Assembly (NCBI GenBank): GCA_017507855.1
Contig: JAFWAE010000056.1
Span: forward strand, 34,352 to 98,351
Direction: 5' to 3'
Length of the DNA: 64,000 bases
Origin: Clostridia bacterium
GTDB lineage: Bacteria > Bacillota > Clostridia > Oscillospirales > RGIG5554
Position numbers and translations under genes: made by a program. Shown here piece by piece: positions 63,505-64,000 of the stretch (position 1 is its first letter; each line of letters starts with the position of its first letter). Below the pieces are notes generated by a model that saw only the letters and a program-made list of their open reading frames with translations, did not search any database and was not told the origin of the DNA.

Positions 63505-63533
63505 TTGACAAAAACACCACGGGCAGGTATAAT
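63505..63533 (+). promoter_or_regulatory. Promoter of tRNA-Thr
   Basis: TTGACA (63505-63510), 17-base spacer, TATAAT (63528-63533). A 6-base inverted repeat (GGGCAG 63521-63526 and CTGCCC 63535-63540) brackets the -10 box. Confidence 0.88.
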
Positions 63534-63549
63534 ACTGCCCGTGAGCTTT

Positions 63550-63625
63550 GCTGGTATAGCTCAGTCGGTAGAGCAGCGCATTCGTAATGCGCAGGTCGTC
63601 GGTTCGAGTCCGACTCCCAGCTCCA
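63550..63625 (+). tRNA. tRNA-Thr (anticodon CGT)
   Basis: Cloverleaf with acceptor GCTGGTA/TCCCAGC, D arm, anticodon loop with CGT (63583-63585), T arm GTCGG-TTCGAGT-CCGAC and encoded CCA (63623-63625). One T-C mismatch in the acceptor stem (63555 with 63616) is unusual. It reads ACG. Confidence 0.92.
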
Positions 63626-63661
63626 AAAATCCCGTTCACTTTAAGTGGGCGGGATTTTTAC
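63626..63661 (+). terminator. Terminator of tRNA-Thr
   Basis: AAAATCCCG (63626-63634) pairs with CGGGATTTT (63650-63658), with an inner CACT/AGTG stem, followed by TA. Confidence 0.85.
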
Positions 63662-63742
63662 TTCTTACTTCTTACCTTTTCGCTCTTACCTCAAACAAAA
63701 TTCCTTACGGGATTTTTGGAAGGTAATAAGTAAGAAGTAAGA
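63655..63742. repeat. Inverted repeat in AT-rich DNA after tRNA-Thr
   Basis: Arms of about 21 bases: the reverse complement of about 63656-63676 matches 63720-63740 with two mismatches (AAGGTAA-x-AAGTAAGAAGTAA). The sequence consists of GTAAGAA-like units, which continue to about 63753. The 40 bases between the arms hold no gene. It may be a small non-coding repeat element. Confidence 0.5.
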
Positions 63743-63753
63743 GGTAATAAGTA

Positions 63754-63782
63754 TTGCGGCTTTGCCGCTTTTATGCTATAAT
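63754..63782 (+). promoter_or_regulatory. Promoter of the small membrane protein gene
   Basis: TTGCGG (63754-63759), 17-base spacer, TATAAT (63777-63782). A 5-base-pair hairpin (GCGGC/GCCGC) lies across the -35 box and spacer. Confidence 0.6.
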
Positions 63783-63803
63783 ACACAAAGAGGTGGTAAT
63801 AAT

Positions 63804-63998
63804 ATGAAAATAGTGCGAATAATTTTATGGATTATAATTTGTATAATTTTCACTTTAGGACTTTTGTACTTATTTACAGGTTCGTTGGAAATGTTTCCTA
63901 CACCTGAGCAACAAGAAAAAGCTCATTTAACTGCTATTGTTATGATGGCAATACCTGCTGTTAGCGGTATTATATTGTTCTTAACAAGAAAAAAGTAA
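63804..63998 (+). CDS. Small two-helix membrane protein of unknown function
   Basis: 64 residues with two hydrophobic segments (about 4-24 and 40-58) joined by a short polar loop, ending in RKK. The ATG 63804 has GAGGTGG upstream; an earlier in-frame start at 63762 lacks one. Its AT-rich codons differ from the window's main genes. No family recognised. Confidence 0.6.
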   Translation: MKIVRIILWIIICIIFTLGLLYLFTGSLEMFPTPEQQEKAHLTAIVMMAIPAVSGIILFLTRKK

Positions 63999-64000
63999 AA

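Noticed and set aside
62191..63639. A long minus-strand frame opposite ispH-rpsA that also crosses tRNA-Thr
   Set aside because: Antisense shadow; it runs through the tRNA gene and its promoter, and the product is His/Gly/Val-rich without family features.
63655..63760. CRISPR-like array
   Set aside because: The GTAAGAA units are short, imperfect and without spacers of regular length; no cas genes are nearby.

Overview
The window looks like chromosomal DNA from an anaerobic, fermentative member of the Clostridia (Bacillota), moderately GC-rich in most genes. The signs are an ispH-rpsA fusion gene downstream of cmk and plsC, a scpA-scpB-(DUF2953-like)-ytfJ-dacF-rluB string, rapZ and whiA, a RemB/YaaB-type regulator, a trimeric [FeFe] hydrogenase (hydC-hydB-hydA) and many textbook TTGACA-17-TATAAT promoters. 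This assignment is an inference from gene content. No rRNA, CRISPR array, prophage or intact insertion sequence is visible.

Layout. 1-3.7 kb: the 3' part of a radical SAM/SPASM maturase, galM, then GTP-dependent PEP carboxykinase on the minus strand, meeting galM at a shared terminator. 3.9-10.9 kb (minus): mnmG, lipid kinase, aminotransferase, trpS, a WecA/TagO-like phosphoglycosyl transferase and an unknown envelope protein. 11.0-14.2 kb (minus): hisZ-hisG-hisD. 14.3-16.3 kb (minus): a uroporphyrinogen-decarboxylase-like protein and an anchored surface protein. 16.5-22.5 kb (plus): greA, lysS, an unknown membrane-tethered protein, then hisC-hisB-hisA-hisI-hisE. The two his clusters lack hisH and hisF. 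22.5-26.9 kb: hydCBA behind a long leader that folds on paper into four hairpins. 26.9-32.5 kb: yfcE-like phosphodiesterase, mscL with an enlarged C-terminal region, remB (minus), then murB-rapZ-whiA-apbE. 32.5-37.2 kb (minus): acyl-CoA synthetase and a sugar-binding lipoprotein pair, divergent from an AraC regulator across a mirror-symmetric double promoter. 38.3-40.8 kb: deoC, mtlD-like dehydrogenase, yjbQ-like gene. 40.9-45.9 kb: lplA-deoR (minus), a tyrosine recombinase, an aminotransferase and an alpha/beta hydrolase. 46.0-47.7 kb: a small AT-richer patch with an XRE regulator, a TM2 protein, tRNA-Arg(CCG) and a P-loop kinase. 47.8-52.8 kb: a YwaF-like membrane protein, a DUF1538 membrane protein coupled to a tandem-PII protein, and a ceramidase-like lipoprotein. 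52.9-57.97 kb: M50 protease, scpAB, ytfJ, dacF, rluB. 58.1-63.5 kb: RpiR regulator, flavoprotein, cmk, plsC, ispH-rpsA, then tRNA-Thr(CGT). 63.6-64 kb: AT-rich DNA with an inverted repeat and a 64-residue membrane protein.

How the genes work together: most of the window is housekeeping (translation, histidine synthesis, cell wall and chromosome segregation) plus fermentative redox (HydABC) and carbohydrate or nucleoside use. The most unusual items are the structured hydrogenase leader, an internal Shine-Dalgarno sequence that could release free ribosomal protein S1 from the ispH-rpsA fusion, the DUF1538/tandem-PII pair, the intrinsic terminator inside the greA leader, and the exactly symmetric divergent promoter next to the AraC gene.
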